DNA of 64,000 nt from Alisma plantago-aquatica (taxonomy: Eukaryota; Streptophyta; Magnoliopsida; Alismatales; Alismataceae), in assembly GCA_963693085.1 (NCBI GenBank), contig OY856409.1:301830058-301894057 (forward strand). The letters are read 5' to 3'. The translations under genes and the position numbers were made by a program. The notes beneath the pieces were generated by a model. That model made no database searches and was not told the DNA's origin. It saw only the letters and a program-made list of their open reading frames with translations. This document shows positions 13,082 to 23,701 of the stretch, piece by piece (position 1 is the first letter of the stretch; every line of letters starts with the position of its first letter).

Positions 13082-13207
13082 GGACTACCCATATCACCAA
13101 GGTGCACCTCCTTTTCGGAGATCTCATCACTAAAGAACTCCATAGTTAAGTGTGCTCAGCTTGGAGTAGTACTAGGATGGGTGACCGATCGGGAAGTTGA
13201 CCCCGAC
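13082..13207 (+). ncRNA. 5S-rRNA-like segment in Cassandra 5' LTR
   Basis: Contains A-box-like AGTTAAGTGTGCT (13144-13156), AGTAGTACTAGGATGG and the C-box region GGATGGGTGACC (13175-13186), in the spacing of plant 5S rRNA. It is part of the retrotransposon LTR, not a functional 5S gene. In Cassandra this region can act as an internal Pol III promoter. Confidence 0.88.
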
Positions 13208-13320
13208 TTGCATGTGAGTGAGGAAAAAACACGCATTTAAGGCTAGTGGTGGTCTGTGGGGCCAATCATCATTCTTAAAACTCTACTAGAGCCTTGGGCA
13301 GTGGGCCCAGGTGTTACAAA

Positions 13321-13333
13321 TGGTGTCAGAGCC
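13321..13333 (+). promoter_or_regulatory. primer-binding site of older Cassandra
   Basis: TGGTGTCAGAGCC, two bases after the 5' LTR. It differs from the usual TGGTATCAGAGCC at one position. Confidence 0.8.
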
Positions 13334-13623
13334 ATAACCCCTCTAGTAGGTGGAGCCCACATGGGTATGTGGCATGCCAGTCTTGAGCTGTGCGGTTCAG
13401 TCATGTAGAAAAGGGTCGTCCATGGTGACGTAGCCACCCTTTTACTGGTATTCCGTGATCGGGAGCTGGGTGTCCATGGGCCATTCTGGGTCTGCACTGA
13501 AATGGGGTAATATTATGAGGTCATATATTGATCCTTGATGAGGACGTCAAGAGTCTAAGTGGGGGAGATTGTAACATCCCATGATTTGAGTCCTTGGATA
13601 GAATGATCTTATAAGGAATGATT

Positions 13624-13749
13624 GGAATACCCATATCACCAAGGTGCACCTCCTTTTCTGGGAGCCCATCACTAAAGAACTTCATAGTTAAGCATGTTCA
13701 TCTTGGAGTAGTACTAGGATGGGTGACCAGTCGGTAAGTTGACCCTAGC
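13624..13749 (+). ncRNA. 5S-rRNA-like segment in Cassandra 3' LTR, A box degraded
   Basis: The C-box region GGATGGGTGACC is kept, but the A-box-like word has changed to AGTTAAGCATGTT and neighbouring bases also differ from the 5' copy. This suggests loss of Pol III promoter function in this LTR. Confidence 0.82.
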
Positions 13750-13860
13750 TTGCGTATGAGTGAGGAAAAAGCACACATTTAATACTAGTGGTGGTCTGTG
13801 GGACCAGTCGTCATTCTTAAAACTCTGCTACAGCCTTGGGCAGTGGGCCCGGGTGTTACA

Positions 13861-14490
13861 GGTACTCAGATTCAACTCCTATAGTGAAAGTCATGATTGT
13901 GGTTCTTAGACCTAAAAACACTACACTCATCACATGTAGTTCAATGTACTTTGACATCAACCAACCTAACCTTGATTAAGGGTTTCCATAAAGGTGATGC
14001 TCGGCTATGTTGTGACACATGGGGAATGATTGTGAGTGATGTAGATCGAATTTGTCCCTCCTACTAGAGTTGATATCCTAGCCACTCGATAAGTAAGACT
14101 GAGATACGTATGGACATACTAATGTGAATCAATATATGTAATGTGAGCTCACATGCATCTCAGATAATATGCTCCAGTACTCAGAATCAACTCCTATAGT
14201 GAAAGTCGTGATTGTGGTTCTTAGACCTAAAAACACTACACTCATCACATGTATTTTGATGTATTTTGACATCATCCAACCTAACCTTGATTAAGGGTTT
14301 CCATAAAGGTGATGCTCGGCTATGTTGTGACACATGGGGAATGATTGTGAGTGATGTAGATTGAATTTATCCCTCCTACTAGAGTTGATATCCTAGACAC
14401 TCGATAATTAAGACTGAGATACGTATGGACATACTAATGTGAATCAATAAATGTAATGTGAGCTCACATGCATCTCAGATAATATGCTCC
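13861..14490. repeat. 315-bp tandem duplication in the 5' LTR of element A
   Basis: Copies 13861-14175 and 14176-14490 are nearly identical. The 3' LTR of element A has a single copy, so this is a local duplication. Its left edge falls within a couple of bases of the Cassandra target site (GGTACTCAG versus AGTACTCAG). Confidence 0.88.
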
Positions 14491-15187
14491 AGTTCAAGGA
14501 ACATGGATTGAACATTGAGAGGATGACGTTTCCATGCCTTGAGTTCAATCTGGATATCAGAGACAAAGGAACTATACGGTCATTCTAACAATAAACATGA
14601 ATTGTAGGTTAAAGTTGTTCTCTAGCTTTCCAATTACTTAGGTAGCAATGATGTATTTCTAGATACCACTCATTGCTTGTGAAGTCATAAATTAGTTATG
14701 GACATTCACTGCCAACGTAATTTGGGACCTATAGGGTCATACACATAGGATGCATCTGGAATAGGATTTTTCTCATGAATAAGATTTAACTTGATTACTA
14801 AAGTGTTTAGGTATTCAATTTAAAAAAGATTGCTAGAAAATTGGCTAAACCAGGAAAGAATTGATCAATTTAGAATATGAACCGTTTGGTTCAAATTGTG
14901 AATCGATCGATTCAAATTGTGAATTGCCCGGTTCAATGACCAATAAGATTGGATCAAGGATTGATGATGACATCATGTTATGCATTAATCATCACATTAA
15001 AGTGAATATGTTTACAAATAGGAAACAATGTGAACCGAAAAATTCAAAGTGTTGAACCGACCATTTTACATGTGAACCGACTGGTTAAAAAATGAACCGA
15101 CCATTTCACGATTCACAACTTTCAAAAATTTAATGAAAAATTTTCTTTGACTCCCAATTGATATGAAAACCCTAACCCTGGCCCTCC

Positions 15188-15195
15188 TATAAATA
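15188..15195 (+). promoter_or_regulatory. LTR promoter TATA box, element A
   Basis: TATAAATA in the context CCTCCTATAAATAGAGGG, about 520 bp before the LTR end. The matching position of the 3' LTR (about 28400) reads TTAGAAATAGAGGG, so its TATA box is lost. Confidence 0.7.
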
Positions 15196-15707
15196 GAGGG
15201 AAAATCAAGGATTTCAAGAGACACAACAATAAACTTTGACAATTATTATCCTTTCAGAACTGTGGTAACATGAGAGCCTGAACAAGTCTTACTCGTCAAA
15301 GGGAGACACAACGAGGGAGAGGAAACATGGGAGAGCAAGTCAGTGTTAGCATGTTGATGATCAAATGGACAACTCCTTCTTGTTCTTTCCAAAAGAATGA
15401 CAGTTTTCGGTGGTCTACAAGGACTATGTAGAGGCATCGCGGCCACTGCCACTCGCTAGGAGGGCATCGTCAACTGCCTTTTGTGGTGCTACACCGAGAG
15501 GCCGTCACTGACAACTGTATGAGTGTTGCTTGTAAAAGAAGCACGTCGTTGTAAGAATAGTCACTGGACTTGTTATAGGACTAGGTATATTCCTTGCAAA
15601 TCTTCCTTCCCAATCTATAGTTGTTGACGCAATCCGCCAGTCAAGGGAAATATGGTAAGAAATGTTTTTGTTTCCACTACCATCTCTGCAGCCATATTTC
15701 CTTATAG

Positions 15708-15720
15708 TGGTATCAGAGCC
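15708..15720 (+). promoter_or_regulatory. primer-binding site of element A
   Basis: TGGTATCAGAGCC one base after the 5' LTR. Complementary to initiator Met-tRNA. Confidence 0.92.
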
Positions 15721-15854
15721 CTGCCAATTTATAATGTTTTGGGATCTAATCTATATGATTGGATTTTTCTTTTATCATTTATTCATTACATATGATGAAA
15801 AAATTTAAATAATTTATGTATATATCTAATTAAATACCACAGACGATCCCAATA

Positions 15855-15880
15855 TATATATGTATGTATGTATATGTATA

Positions 15881-15939
<59 letters not shown>
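15855..15939. repeat. compound microsatellite (ATGT)n-(GT)n-(TA)n-(GA)n
   Basis: Runs of ATGT/GT, then about 14 TA units, then about 9 GA units. The GA run merges into the TIR of the next feature. Confidence 0.92.
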
Positions 15940-16764
15940 TTGAGATACAATATGCTCGAGTGTATTACATTACCTATACGCCCAAGTTTATAACCATTAG
16001 ATCTCCATCTTTGATCTTCACATGACAATGGATTCACCACTTTGTGACTCCATGTTGTCTATTTTCTCTCTCCCAGAATAGTTTCACCCAATTTTGTTTG
16101 CCTTGCACCTCCCTCCTCATCGACTCTCTCTCTAATGTTCCCACTACTTCCTTATCCCTCCTTTCTCAATCTAACTAACTATGTGTGCCAACATGCATAC
16201 AGTGATCATGATACTCTTTTGTATAATATCTTTTGCCTTTCGTGTTGTCTTCCTTGCAGTCTAGAGTGTCCCAACTACCAATGTCCACAGGCAGCATAAT
16301 CACCTAGATCATCTGGTAAATGGTGAAATACTATATGGGATGCTGCAAAATAGGCAGTGATTGAGCACCAAAAAAATAAAGGACAAAAATTACATTGATA
16401 ATGGAAAGGATTCTAAGGAAGATGCCATGTCAAAAAAAAACGAATAAGATGTATCAATCAAATTACAACATGATGATGCCTTAGCTGAAGACTGACCACA
16501 ATATGAAATTCAACAATGCTCCACGACCGCGGAGGAGAAGGGGCAACATCATTTGTTCTACTGCTGTGAGGACTAGAGGAAGGAAGTAGTAAGGAAAAAG
16601 AATGATTTATGAGAAAATGTACCTTTTAAAATGGAACAGGCGGAGGTTTCCCCACAACTATTAATTTGAGCCATCCACGTGTAGAAGTTAAGATCTGAGG
16701 GCGAAAAACTTAGGTGTATAGGGAGCCCAATACACTTGAGTGTAATCTAACTCAACTCTCTCTC
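15921..16764. mobile_element. non-autonomous TIR DNA transposon, possibly MULE-like
   Basis: The two ends are long imperfect inverted repeats of about 90 bp. From the left GAGAGAGAG-TTGAG, the words AGTGTATT, CCTATAC, AAGTTT and AGATCT recur in the same order. From the right the reverse complement gives the same series. The interior (about 650 bp) has no coding frame I recognise. Both ends lie against TA-repeat DNA, so the target duplication cannot be read. GAG-starting TIRs of this length are usual for Mutator-like elements, but a Micron-type MITE, which targets TA microsatellites, is also possible. Confidence 0.6.
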
Positions 16765-16769
16765 TTTTT

Positions 16770-16805
16770 TCATATATATATATATATTATATTATATATA
16801 TACAT

Positions 16806-16872
<67 letters not shown>

Positions 16873-16882
16873 TGTGTGCTAT
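16770..16882. repeat. compound microsatellite (TA)n-(CA)n-(TA)n-(GT)n
   Basis: TA runs, then CACACA, TATATA and a long GT run. The CA and GT blocks are complementary, so the array can fold into a hairpin. Confidence 0.92.
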
Positions 16883-18107
16883 ACATGTCACCCTAAAAAT
16901 TGTTTTGATGATAGATGTAAGAATGATTATGGCCAATACCCCCTGAATATATGAGCATGGTTAAATGATTTTATTCCTACCTTTTAGATTCAGTTTGCAT
17001 ACCAAGTTTTTCTCTTTTTTCCATATGTAAGTTAATCCTTTCCTTCCTATACTTCCCTTGAATGTAACTTGAAGTTTCACTTTTACAATGCAATAAGTTA
17101 AATATGAATACAATATTTTTATTTCCTATTTTGGAACTAAGAAGGCATTCTATACCAGACGAGTTGGATGACTCAGAAGTTGAATCGATCAATTGGAGGA
17201 CCAAGGAGGCCAGGCAATAGGATGAGTTGATCAATTGACTGGTGGCCCATCTAACCGACTAGAGGAATCCAGACGCTGCTTGAACTAGAGGTTAGTAAAC
17301 CAATCCAAGAGACCAATTGACCAACTGATCGACTCAAGGGTTAAGTCGACCAACTAGACTGGTTCTAGCAAAAACTTCTACAAGTACACGTTGTTACATA
17401 TGATGTGGACCTTAGGTGGTAGAAATTCTTTGTGGATCCAAAGAATTGTTGTAGTGTGGCCATAATCATTGCTCATATTTATGATTGCATGTTTAGTTTG
17501 TGGATATCGTATGTATATAAATATTATTAGTATGCGGTGATTAGATGTGTACATGTATTTATATATAAATAAAATACCTCAATTTAATATTAAGACTTAG
17601 ATGCTTTCCATAAGAAATACACATGAAAAGTTTGATTGACTAAGTATGGCCACACCAAGTGTGGGGTGCTGTCGATCTCATGGAAGTGTGGTGGTAGTTA
17701 TGTGGGCCTACCAAACAGGTGCTTACTATCATGTTTCCTTTTGGGTCAGGCTTAACTAGGTGACCTTAATGAGATTAAGTACCTATAAGCATAAAGATGG
17801 ACAATGTCTAGGATTTGTACATACCATCTATTCAAGAATTGTATAAGATTCAATTAGAAAATGTTTCCAACCTTAATAATTAGTTATGCAGGTTGGCGTT
17901 GGTTGGATAATAACTTAATTATTTTGGGTCTTGGCTTACTATAAGGTTGTACGATGCAATCTTCTGAATCGATATGTGAGGGCTATCAATTTGAACTAAA
18001 TATTGGGAGTGATAATTAATGAAAGAACTAAATAATATCATCAAATTTTCCTTTAATAAAATCAAATCATTTTCTTGACAAATTGCAAATTTCATTTGTA
18101 GAAACAA
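16883..18107 (+). other. untranslated leader of element A
   Basis: Non-coding sequence before gag. Positions 17150-17370 hold repeated GATCAATTG/CGACCAACTGATCG-type words like those in the leader and LTRs of element B. Positions about 17600-17720 correspond to the reverse complement of about 59120-59250 in element B, confirming that both leaders are related. Confidence 0.6.
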
Positions 18108-18417
18108 ATGACAACCGATAACATGTTTTCTTTGTGATCAATCATTGAGAAGGACAAGTTGAATGGGAATAGTTTCCATGACTGGTTTAGGGCTTTGAGA
18201 ATCATTCTCAATGATTAGCATAACTTCTATGTCCCGAATACACTGATGTCAAAGGAACCTGCTCCTAATGCACTTGGTTTGAGGTGGATGCTTATTGGAA
18301 GCATGCCAATGATGCCTTAGACATTAAATACCTTATCCTTTGATGTATGAACTATGATTCATGTAAGAAGCATGAATACATGGACGTTCTCTAGATGGTA
18401 ACACATCTTAAGAACAT
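18108..18417 (+). pseudogene. element A gag, first part
   Basis: The frame starts at ATG 18108 and reads MTTDNMFSL-stop-SIIEKDKLNG, then FHDWFRALRIIL. This is the N-terminal region of copia gag (UBN2/retrotransposon gag type), matching element B (EKDKLNGTNFHDW). There are in-frame stops (TGA after the ninth codon, TAG in 'IILND-stop-HNF'). The frame is cut at 18417 by the solo LTR and resumes exactly at 22529 (...HLKN|MNQNNAKQERYNVS). Gag would form the virus-like particle. This copy is dead. Confidence 0.88.
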
Positions 18418-21400
18418 TGTAAGGACCCTGACCTGAGTTTTGGGGTAACCCTATTTTATTTGGCTTAATCATGTGCTAGAACCTTTCTCTAATGTTTGGA
18501 GATGTAATTAGGTATTGTGGTGTGCTTAAGTTTCAAGTTTGAGCTTGTTTGGATGATGATTGTGCTTCCTGTGTAGATTTTAGTGCAAATTGCAATTTAC
18601 CCAATATAAGGGGTTGATGCGCAATTTTCCACCTTTAGAGTGTTCCTTCTCTCTCTTGTCTTCATGATAGAGAGTTTGGAGATTTGGGGCGTTTTGTTTG
18701 ACCCTTGGTTGAGTGGTGTCACCCTTAGTGGTGATTAGGGTTTTCTAGGGTTGGTGTGCTTTGACTTTGTGAGCTTTGTTGGTTTGTCTCGACCTAGGGT
18801 TCGTTGAGGGGGCATTGCGGTCGAGAAACTTCCCTTGATGTGGTGGTCGGGATTAAGGTTGTCTTGGGTCAATACAAAGGCTTGGAGAGGTGTTTTTTGA
18901 CCTAGGTTGCTTGTGGTGGTCTTGGTGTTGTGACCTAGTGATGTTGTTAGGGTGTGTCGCGACCATGGAGCCCCTTGGTGTGTCACGATCACGACATAGA
19001 GGGTGGAGTTGATTAGGTGGTCGAGATACTACCTAGAGTGTATCACCATGTCTCACATGTTATGTTTATGTGGTTGCATGTTGATATTTTGTGAGAATAA
19101 GTGTTTTTTGGGTTCCTTAGTGTGTTGACACCTCACCCTTTTCTCTCTCTCTCATCCTTCATATATATAACCCCTTATACCTTCTTTCTTGCAACCCTTT
19201 TGGCCATCTATATTATTCTTCCTTCTTTACTTGTTCTTGGATCTTGGTGGAGCAAGGAGGTTCGTCCTTGGAGCTTGAGGAACCAATCTCCTTGTGCATG
19301 TGGAGGTGGTGGTGATCTGAGTTCATTTCCCATCTTTGTTAAGTGTTTACCTTCTAAGTTGATGTTCCTTTGATCTCCTACCTTCATCTCCTTCTCTTTT
19401 CTCGATCTTAGACCATGGTTCCTCCATGGTGGTCCTTTGGGAGAGAAACTCCTCATAATAAGGGTCATAGACCATGTCTTGACAAGGTAGACCCAAGTGT
19501 GAAGAGGATTTCTCCTCTCTTTTCCCCTATCTCTTTGGTTTAGCCAAGAGCTTCTTTGCTTCTTTCCTTGGTCTAGCTTTGACCTTGGTGTCTTCTTCTT
19601 CTTCATGAGGTGCTCTTATGACTGAGTGTGGAGGTTTTGGTGAAGCTTCTTCAACCCTTGGATCGTGTTCTTGGAGCTCTTGATCTTGGAGTTTGGAGCT
19701 CTTGGCGGTGATCATCTTAAGGCAGGTTATATAAAACTAAATCTACTCTATAATTGCACTTATTTATGATTTTTATTACTTTCTTCTTCCTCTAAATTTT
19801 CTTATAACCATGTTTGTGCTTAGTGGTAATCTCTAGAGCTTGTTTGGAGGAGATTCCTTGCTTGATTTGAAAGAAATTTGAAACCCTAATCTTTTGTACC
19901 CGTTTTGGTATATAATGTGTTATGAAGGTTTTTCTCCTTGTATTGATCTTTACCTTGCCCTCATACATGGTGTTTGAACACCTATAGGTTGGAGGGATGT
20001 TAGGTTCCATTTTGGTTATCTTGATCTTGGTTTTCTCTTCCTTGGATAAGGTTCTTCCTTAGTAGTTTCCTGACCCATGATTTAGGGTTTTGGTGACCGT
20101 TTGTGTGTGACCTTTTCTTCATGATAATCATAGTTACACCCTTGGTTTTAGTTCTATTTTGGAAAACTATATGGTGCGTCTTGGAAGGTTGTAAAACTCC
20201 CCTCATGATGATCGTGACCTTAATAGCCTTCGATTGAAATGCTCCTTTGAGGTTGAGTTTGACCTAGTGGTGTTAGGCCAAGGATTTTTGTGTTAAGTAT
20301 CCTAGTCACCCTTGGTGTTGAACCTACCTTGCTTGAGTTGAGACTCACCCTAGAGAGTAGGGTCACGACCATGATGGTATTGGGTCACGTCATGGGTGGT
20401 GGTTGATCGTCTTGGGTCACGACATAGGTTGAGGTCGAAACACCTTCTGGTCGAGATGCTTTGGTGAAACCATAACCCTAAGTGACGTGAGTGTGACATG
20501 ATCTAGAGGTTGAAGTTCGCAACATGTGATGGATGGTTGAGGCACATGAGGGTTACGATCGCGACTTGGACCATGTTAGGTGGTAACGACCTATGTGGTT
20601 ATGTGGTCAACATAGGGTGATGGTAGGTGGATGAGAAACACATGTAAACACCTAATGATAACCATATGTGTATGATACACATGCCCCATACAATGTTGTT
20701 TCGAATGTTATCTAATCAAATATAATGATGATTTCTAATCCTTATACACTCCAAGATGAGGGAGGGTGATGGTTCTAGGGTTGATGGTTGAACACAGTCT
20801 TGTAAACCCTAATCAGTTAAAAGGAAACCCTACCCTAATAATAATGAACTATGATCTTGCTTGTTTCTCCATCATGGAATGGTTATGATGTTATGTGGTT
20901 ACCTCTCATATTTATAAACTTCTAACCATGCATGTTTTATGAGTTTGATAATCATATCTAGTGTATGCTATGGTGATGAGACATGATATAAGTTGAATGA
21001 GCCTGGAGAGGCATCTTGAGGCACTTTTGACACAAAAATGATGAGCTGGGGATTGATATCCCATAGCATGTGACTATGGTGTTGATGATGTGATAAATGG
21101 AAATAATACATGCATCATGTGGTGATAGTGTGACAAGTTCACACCCTATATGTTTATATCTACTGGAAGAGTACTATGCCCTTATCTTTGAAGAAGTTGT
21201 TATGATTTTATACGTTGTAACTTGATTGATGCTAAAAGAATCTTAATTGACTTAACTAATCAAGTGGAACTTAATCATGTAGTTTTTCCCTATGCCATAG
21301 ATCCATCTTAGCGTCAACACTTGTTGGATGGTGAAACGGGCTTTCCCTTAGAGGAAGCTTGGAGTCATATACTATTTAGTATATGCATTTGTAGGATTAG

Positions 21401-22523
21401 CTGCGGGCCATACCCTGGTAGGAGTGTGGCTATGGGTCGTAGGTTAGTGATGTGTGTCTTATGATGTTTTATAGGATTGGCTATGGGCCATACCCTAGTA
21501 GGAGTGCGGCTGTAGGCAGTATCTCAGTTTCACTAGTGTTGTGACCTGTACCAAGGTGGGCTAGGACTTTCACTATTGATCATATGTCACAGGTTGTAGT
21601 TGATTGGTATGTCTCTGCTATGTACTCTTATACTAACCATGAGGTTTGGTGAGGTCATGGATTTTGACTCTTCCATAGACCTTGTATGGCACCGATTTTG
21701 ACTTAGTAGTGGTCGGTTGGATTTGGGTGGTACAACTCAAATCCCCAGAGCATAATAAAATATGTAATCAACCGTGTAGTATCTTATTTAGGTTCAAATA
21801 TGAAAACATTGGATGAGGCCTTTCTTGCTTTTGTACAATATAATTGGTAGTAAATATACATGTTCTTCATAGTCCTTTTATGATGATAAGATGTCTCATA
21901 ATCTAGTTGCAATTTCTTATATTATTAATGATGATTACCTGCTTATCATAGTTGTAGCTTTACTGTTGTTCCTTAATCATCTTATCTATGCTAATAATAG
22001 TGTTGGTGGAGAGTTATATCTCCCACTGAGATTTGAAATCTCACCCCGTGGGTTTCCCACATCTTTTTAGGTGGACGTGCACGAGGAGGTAGAGATCGTG
22101 CATCAGAGGTTGAGCAGCAACAAGAAGGACAATAGCTGACAAGGTTGGAAGTGCTGCTGGTGGTCCTTTTTTTAGAGTCCTAGAGTCATCCCCATACACT
22201 CAGGTCTATGGGATGGTTTTTGGGTGTGTTTTGTAGACGTGTTTTGATACATGGTTTTGGCTTGTGTGTCCTTTTTATGTACGTATATGGTGGACATGTA
22301 TGTATATATATATGTTTGGGATAGGTTTTCTTATAATAGGATGATGGCATATATGGTAAGTACTTAGTGACATGTAAGGACTCATAAGTAAAGTTTTTTT
22401 GCTATTTGGGAGCTTAATGAGAATGGTTTTAATTTCCAGTGTTTTCCGGTAATCTATTTGTTTAAGTTTTATTTCTGCGGTTAGTTTTGAGTTATATTGT
22501 GGTTTGTGGCATGGGGTGTCACA
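18418..22523 (+). mobile_element. solo LTR of a Ty3/gypsy-type element (4.1 kb)
   Basis: Begins TGTAAGGACCCTGACC and ends GGGGTGTCACA, with a perfect 5-bp TSD AACAT (18413-18417 and 22524-22528) and a seamless gag frame across the empty site. No PBS, polypurine tract or protein domain is found inside, so it is a single LTR left by recombination. A TATA-like stretch (ATATATATAA, 19161-19170) marks a probable promoter. A block at 22010-22140 ('ttatatctcccactgagat', 'tctcaccccgtggg', 'tttttaggtggacgtgcacga') matches the gypsy LTRs at 45531-51211 and 51377 on, which read it on the minus strand, so the families are related. Orientation is taken from that block. Confidence 0.85.
19161..19170 (+). 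promoter_or_regulatory. TATA-like element in solo LTR
   Basis: ATATATATAA followed by CCCCTTATACC, about 740 bp into the LTR. A candidate Pol II promoter by position only. Confidence 0.45.
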
Positions 22524-22528
22524 AACAT

Positions 22529-22858
22529 GAACCAGAATAATGCAAAGCAAGAAAGGTACAATGTCTCCAAGGTGCTCTTTGAGTGCAAAATGACAGAAGG
22601 AGATCCAATAGAGCCCCATGTGCTCAATATGATTGGGCATGTAGAACATCTAGAGAGATTGAGATGTCCTTGGAGCCAAGAGTTGGCCACAAATTTGATT
22701 CTACAACCATTTCTTGAATCCTATATCCAAGTTATAGAGATTTACTACTTGAGTAACTTGGTAAATTGTTGTATGAATTACTTGGCATGTTGATAAATGC
22801 TAAATTGCTAATGAAGAAGGATAAAACTGTGATGGTGATCAGTAGAGTGGAGTCCAAA
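22529..22858 (+). pseudogene. element A gag, second part
   Basis: Continues the gag frame interrupted at 18417: MNQNNAKQERYNVSKVLFEC, then KMTEGDPIEPHVLNMIGHVE and the region LGVPWSQELAT-like (here 'RCPWSQELATNLILQ'). It corresponds to the middle of gag in element B (58480-58150). It is interrupted again at 22858 by the young Cassandra copy. The reading frame drifts after about 22770 through small indels. Confidence 0.85.
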
Positions 22859-22969
22859 TGTAATGCCTGGGCCCACTGCCCAAGGCTCTAGTAGAGTTTC
22901 AGGAATGACGACTGGCCCCACAGATCACCACTAGCCTTAACTGCACGCTTTTTGTCCACTCATGCGCAA

Positions 22970-23095
22970 GTCCGGGTCAACTTCCCGAGTGGTCACCCAT
23001 CCTAGTACTACTCCAAGCCGAGCACGCTTAACTATTGAGTTCTTTAGTGATGGGCTCCCGGAAAAGGAGGTGCACCTTGGTGATATGGGTAGTCC
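22970..23095 (-). ncRNA. 5S-rRNA-like segment in left LTR of young Cassandra
   Basis: On the minus strand, A-box AGTTAAGCGTGCT (23021-23033) matches the plant 5S word exactly, followed by GAGTAGTACTAGGATGG and GGATGGGTGACC (22991-23002). The 5S Pol III internal control region looks intact. Confidence 0.9.
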
Positions 23096-23390
23096 AATCA
23101 TTCCTTTTAAGATCATGTTATCCGAGGCCTCAAATCCTGGGATGTTACAATCTCCCCCACTTAGACTCTTGACGTCCTCGTCAAGTCTCAACTATATGGC
23201 CTCATAATCTGACCCCATTTCAGTGCAGACCCACAATGGCCCATGGACACCCAGCTCCCGTCCACGGCTACCAGCGCAAGGGTGGCTCCATCTCGTCTCT
23301 ACGGATAGCCCTTTCCAACTTGCCTGGACCGCACGGCTCAAGACTGGCATGCCACATGCCCATGTGGGCCCCACCTACTGGAGGGGTTAT

Positions 23391-23403
23391 GGCTCTGATA
23401 CCA
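23391..23403 (-). promoter_or_regulatory. primer-binding site of young Cassandra
   Basis: Plus strand GGCTCTGATACCA, which is TGGTATCAGAGCC on the minus strand, two bases inside the 5' LTR. Confidence 0.9.
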
Positions 23404-23516
23404 TTTGTAATGCCTGGGCCCACTGCCCAAGGCTCTAGTAGAGTTTCAGGAATGACGACTGGCCCCACAGACCACCACTAGCCTTAACTGCACGCTTTTT
23501 GTCCACTCATGCGCAA

Positions 23517-23642
23517 GTCCGGGTCAACTTCCCGAGTGGTCACCCATCCTAGTACTACTCCAAGCCGAGCACGCTTAACTATTGAGTTCTTTAGTGATGG
23601 GCTCCCGGAAAAGGAGGTGCACCTTGGTGATATGGGTAGTCC
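23517..23642 (-). ncRNA. 5S-rRNA-like segment in right LTR of young Cassandra
   Basis: Same as the left LTR copy, with A box at 23568-23580 and C-box region at 23538-23549 on the minus strand. This is the 5' LTR in element orientation, so it is the copy placed to drive transcription into the element. Confidence 0.9.
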
Positions 23643-23701
23643 AATCATTCCTTTTAAGATCATGTTATCCGAGGCCTCAAATCCTGGGATGTTACACCAA
23701 A

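Larger units (their letters stand above)
13028..13860 (+). mobile_element. Cassandra TRIM retrotransposon, older copy
   Basis: An 833-bp element flanked by the 5-bp TSD GGTAC (13023-13027, 13861-13865). Its LTRs are 291 bp each (13028-13318, 13570-13860), start TGTAACATCCC and end GTGTTACA. The 251-bp interior begins with a Met-tRNA PBS variant (TGGTGTCAGAGCC, 13321-13333) and ends with a polypurine tract (AAGTGGGGGAGA). Each LTR contains a 5S-rRNA-like segment, the hallmark of Cassandra. I count about 29 differences between the two LTRs (near 10 %), so it is far older than the copy at 22859-23696. Confidence 0.95.
12603..15706 (+). repeat. 5' LTR of element A (interrupted)
   Basis: Aligns with the 3' LTR from 26928 on. 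Its 3.1 kb includes the Cassandra insertion with TSD (838 bp) and a 315-bp tandem duplication. Without these it is about 1.95 kb, close to the about 2.01 kb of the 3' LTR without CACTA. It contains a TATA box (15188-15195) and ends ...CCTTATA one base before the PBS. Confidence 0.9.
22859..23696 (-). mobile_element. Cassandra TRIM retrotransposon, young copy
   Basis: An 838-bp element in minus orientation with TSD CCAAA (22854-22858, 23697-23701). LTRs are 291 bp (22859-23149 and 23406-23696) and differ by one base that I can see (GATCACC versus GACCACC). The interior (256 bp) carries, on the minus strand, PBS TGGTATCAGAGCC next to the right-hand (5') LTR and polypurine tract AAGTGGGGGAGA next to the left-hand (3') LTR. 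Both LTRs contain a 5S-like segment with intact A and C boxes. No protein is encoded, so movement needs enzymes from another LTR element. Confidence 0.96.

Noticed and set aside
13082..13749. 5S rRNA genes
   Set aside because: The 5S-like segments sit inside LTRs with TSDs, PBS and polypurine tract. They are Cassandra LTR parts and diverge from 5S rRNA outside the promoter boxes.
16714..16896. 60-codon frame of Ile/Tyr/His/Thr and Cys/Val repeats
   Set aside because: Translation of the TA/CA/GT microsatellite.
19208..19606. 132-codon minus-strand open frame rich in Lys, Arg and Pro
   Set aside because: It arises from pyrimidine-rich leader DNA inside the solo gypsy LTR, has low complexity and no family resemblance.
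18418..22523. Complete autonomous element rather than a solo LTR
   Set aside because: No PBS, polypurine tract, internal LTR pair or protein domain within the TSD-bounded 4.1 kb.
22962..23481. Several 60-100-codon open frames on both strands (RKSGSTSRVVTHPSTTPSRA and others)
   Set aside because: They duplicate exactly in the two LTRs of the young Cassandra element and overlap the 5S-like segments, so they are not genes.
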